From the NCBI GenBank assembly GCA_015065045.1, contig SVRB01000093.1:1-5240 (forward strand): DNA of 5,240 nucleotides, given 5' to 3'. The stretch's first letter is position 1. Each line of letters starts with the position of its first letter. The notes under the pieces are model-generated. The model was not told the DNA's origin and did no database searches. It worked only from the letters and a program-made list of their open reading frames with translations. Below, piece after piece: positions 3,921 to 5,240 of this stretch. The translations under genes were made by a program, and so were the position numbers. The DNA is from Oscillospiraceae bacterium. Lineage in GTDB: Bacteria; Bacillota; Clostridia; Oscillospirales; CAG-272.

Positions 3921-5048
3921 ATGATAACCTTTGGACAGAGATTAAAGATACTTAGAAAAGAGGGATGCCTTACACAAGCAGATATAGCAGAGCAGCTTAT
4001 GGTAACGGTACAGACCGTTTCTAAATGGGAATGCGATACGTCCATGCCTGATATTTCTCAGATAGTCCCCTTAGCATCTGTACTTGGTGTAACAACAGAT
4101 TGTCTCCTTGGAGTAGGAACAGATGAAAAGGCTGACCGAGAAAAAATGCTCGAACAAATAAACGATTTTGGAAAAGCTTATAACTGTGAAACATACGAAA
4201 ATAACGCAGGGTATAAGGCGTATGAGCTGTATCGAAACTATATTAAAAAATATCCTCTTGATTATTGGGGAAAATTTCATTGTGCTCAGTTTATTCTTGG
4301 CTTTTTTGATAACAGCCAGGGTGGTCAAAAATACAAAATACCCGAAGAAGAAGAACAGAAACTTTACAATGTAGGAGTAAAACTTTTGCTTACCGTTATA
4401 AACCAGGATAAGGATCCTGAAAGGCTCATACACGCAAGAAGTTTACTCGTAGGCTTTTATCTTTACAAAGACGAATACACAAAAGCTGAGGCTATAGCAA
4501 TGGATATCCCAAATATATTCGGTCTTCGCAATATGGATATGATAAATATATATGATAAAAAAGGCGAATATGAAAAGTGTCTTGAACTTGCTGAGGAAAA
4601 CTGCTCGTGGTTTGCAAGTGCTTATATTGACATTTTATGGACACGAGCAAGACGAATTTCCATCTTCGGAAATTCAAGAAAACAGGAAGCAATAGAGGCA
4701 TGGCGTTATTTAGAAAAAACGATTAGACTGATATATGACCGTAACAAAATTACCGGTTGTTTCAGAAATCTAATAAATGCTATCTGCTACCGTTCAAACG
4801 ACCACATAGCAATCTCTGAATTTGACAGCTCGCTTACAGCTTGCGAAGAAATAAGGGATCTCACAGTTGAGCATTATAACTATGTTAAAGACAAAGGAGG
4901 AGAAAAAAACGAACTCCTTAAGATTAAGGAGATAGCTCAAAACACTTTGAAAAGAAGCTACTTCATCTCCCTCGGAGAACCGGATAACATCATTGACAAC
5001 GATCCACGATTCAGAAAGTGCCAAGAAGATATTGAGGCTCTCAGCTGA
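3921..5048 (+). CDS. XRE-family regulator with long helical TPR-like C-terminus, 375 residues
   Basis: Residues 4-62 are a Cro/CI-type helix-turn-helix: FGQRLKILRKEGCLTQADIA, with recognition helix VQTVSKWECD (30-39), then PLASVLGVTTDCLLG. Residues 75-375 are almost entirely helical with paired-helix spacing and Tyr/Leu/Ala patterns typical of TPR-like repeats, for example KAYELYRNYIKKYP, RSLLVGFYLYKDEYTKAEAI, MINIYDKKGEYEKCLELAEE and AIEAWRYLEKTIRLI. In Firmicutes, regulators of this shape (the RRNPP/Rgg/PlcR-type group) use the helical domain to bind peptides or protein partners; whether this one does is inference. The start is supported by GAAAGGA (3907-3913) 7 nt before ATG. It has its own promoter and ends 24 bp before a strong hairpin, so it is monocistronic. 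No neighbouring short secreted-peptide gene is visible. Confidence 0.9.
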   Translation: MITFGQRLKILRKEGCLTQADIAEQLMVTVQTVSKWECDTSMPDISQIVPLASVLGVTTDCLLGVGTDEKADREKMLEQINDFGKAYNCETYENNAGYKAYELYRNYIKKYPLDYWGKFHCAQFILGFFDNSQGGQKYKIPEEEEQKLYNVGVKLLLTVINQDKDPERLIHARSLLVGFYLYKDEYTKAEAIAMDIPNIFGLRNMDMINIYDKKGEYEKCLELAEENCSWFASAYIDILWTRARRISIFGNSRKQEAIEAWRYLEKTIRLIYDRNKITGCFRNLINAICYRSNDHIAISEFDSSLTACEEIRDLTVEHYNYVKDKGGEKNELLKIKEIAQNTLKRSYFISLGEPDNIIDNDPRFRKCQEDIEALS

Positions 5049-5072
5049 TGACGACCTACCCTCCATACACGC

Positions 5073-5104
5073 AAGAAAACGGCTGCCGATGCAGCCGTTT
5101 TCTT
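5073..5104. terminator. Bidirectional intrinsic terminator between XRE gene and rRNA operon
   Basis: AAGAAAACGGCTGC (5073-5086) and GCAGCCGTTTTCTT (5091-5104) form a perfect 14-bp stem with a 4-nt CGAT loop. The A-rich ascending arm gives T-tracts in both directions. It ends the plus-strand XRE gene and is also positioned to stop the rRNA transcript arriving on the minus strand. Confidence 0.9.
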
Positions 5105-5202
5105 AATATAAATCAGAATAAAAAGCGAAAGCGCGATGTTAATTGAAAACCAAACAAGCGAAGAACATACAGCAAACAAAGTGAGTATCTTAGAACATTG
5201 TA

Positions 5203-5240
5203 GTTCAAGCCCTCGGTCTATTAGTATCGGTCAGCTGAAC
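5203..5240 (-). rRNA. 23S ribosomal RNA, 3' end (continues beyond the window)
   Basis: The reverse complement of the last ~38 bases reads GTTCAGCTGACCGATACTAA followed by TAGACCGAGGGCTTGAAC. This matches the conserved 3' end of bacterial 23S rRNA (Firmicutes pattern CUGACCGAUACUAAU...GAGG.CUUGA). Only the last ~38 nt lie in the window. The exact mature end is uncertain by a few bases. No 5S rRNA or tRNA follows in the 98 nt before the terminator. Confidence 0.9.

Noticed and set aside
3740..4045. Minus-strand 101-codon ORF spanning the intergenic region and XRE start
   Set aside because: It covers a terminator, a promoter and the helix-turn-helix coding region of the real gene, and shows no domain pattern.
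4071..4433. Minus-strand 120-codon hydrophobic ORF
   Set aside because: Its apparent membrane-like composition comes from reading A/G-rich helical codons on the opposite strand. No start signal.
5105..5202. Possible 5S rRNA or tRNA downstream of 23S
   Set aside because: The space is too short for 5S, and no T-arm GGTTCGA-like sequence or 5S-conserved sequence is seen.
1..5240. CRISPR array, transposase or integrase
   Set aside because: No regularly spaced repeats and no DDE, tyrosine or serine recombinase motifs are seen in any frame. The PLMP-like module is not accompanied by a nuclease domain or an adjacent obvious guide-RNA element.

Overview
The window looks like chromosomal DNA of a low-to-moderate-GC Gram-positive bacterium. 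I infer a member of the Clostridia, perhaps a gut Oscillospirales/Ruminococcaceae relative. The basis is strong AGGAGG-type ribosome binding sites, near-consensus sigma-A promoters, Rho-independent terminators, clostridial XRE regulators, and the 3' end of a Firmicutes-type 23S rRNA at the right edge. No sequence comparison was possible.

Left block (1-1445, minus strand). A GNAT acetyltransferase is cut by the left edge. Upstream of it is a class I SAM-dependent methyltransferase (413-1201). The methyltransferase is preceded by a roughly 200-nt leader. The leader has a perfect-consensus promoter (1417-1445), a 33-codon leader ORF (1284-1385) with a good Shine-Dalgarno, and a strong intrinsic terminator (1215-1260) lying between the leader ORF and the methyltransferase start. 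Four leader segments can pair in mutually exclusive ways (1:2, 2:3, 3:4), the arrangement of a ribosome-mediated transcription attenuator. This is the most interesting element in the window.

Middle block (1446-2810, plus strand). A second promoter diverges from the leader promoter and drives a 394-residue protein. Its N-terminal ~45 residues resemble the PLMP/RRXRR module at the N-terminus of IscB-type proteins, but no nuclease domain follows. The rest appears to be a beta-rich domain and a tail with a tandem 31-residue repeat. A strong internal Shine-Dalgarno could also yield a 328-residue form without the N-terminal module. A perfect 11-bp hairpin follows the gene.

Right block (2811-5104, plus strand). 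An XRE regulator gene overlaps a small unrecognised gene, forming a two-gene operon. It is followed by a separately transcribed XRE regulator with a long helical, TPR-like C-terminus. Dyads of the form AACTG-N-CAGTT or close variants lie upstream of the first XRE gene and in the divergent promoter region of the middle block, so shared control is possible but unproven.

Right edge (5105-5240). A perfect 14-bp hairpin serves as a terminator for the last XRE gene and probably also for an rRNA operon converging from the right. The 3' end of its 23S rRNA is visible, and no 5S rRNA lies between that end and the hairpin.
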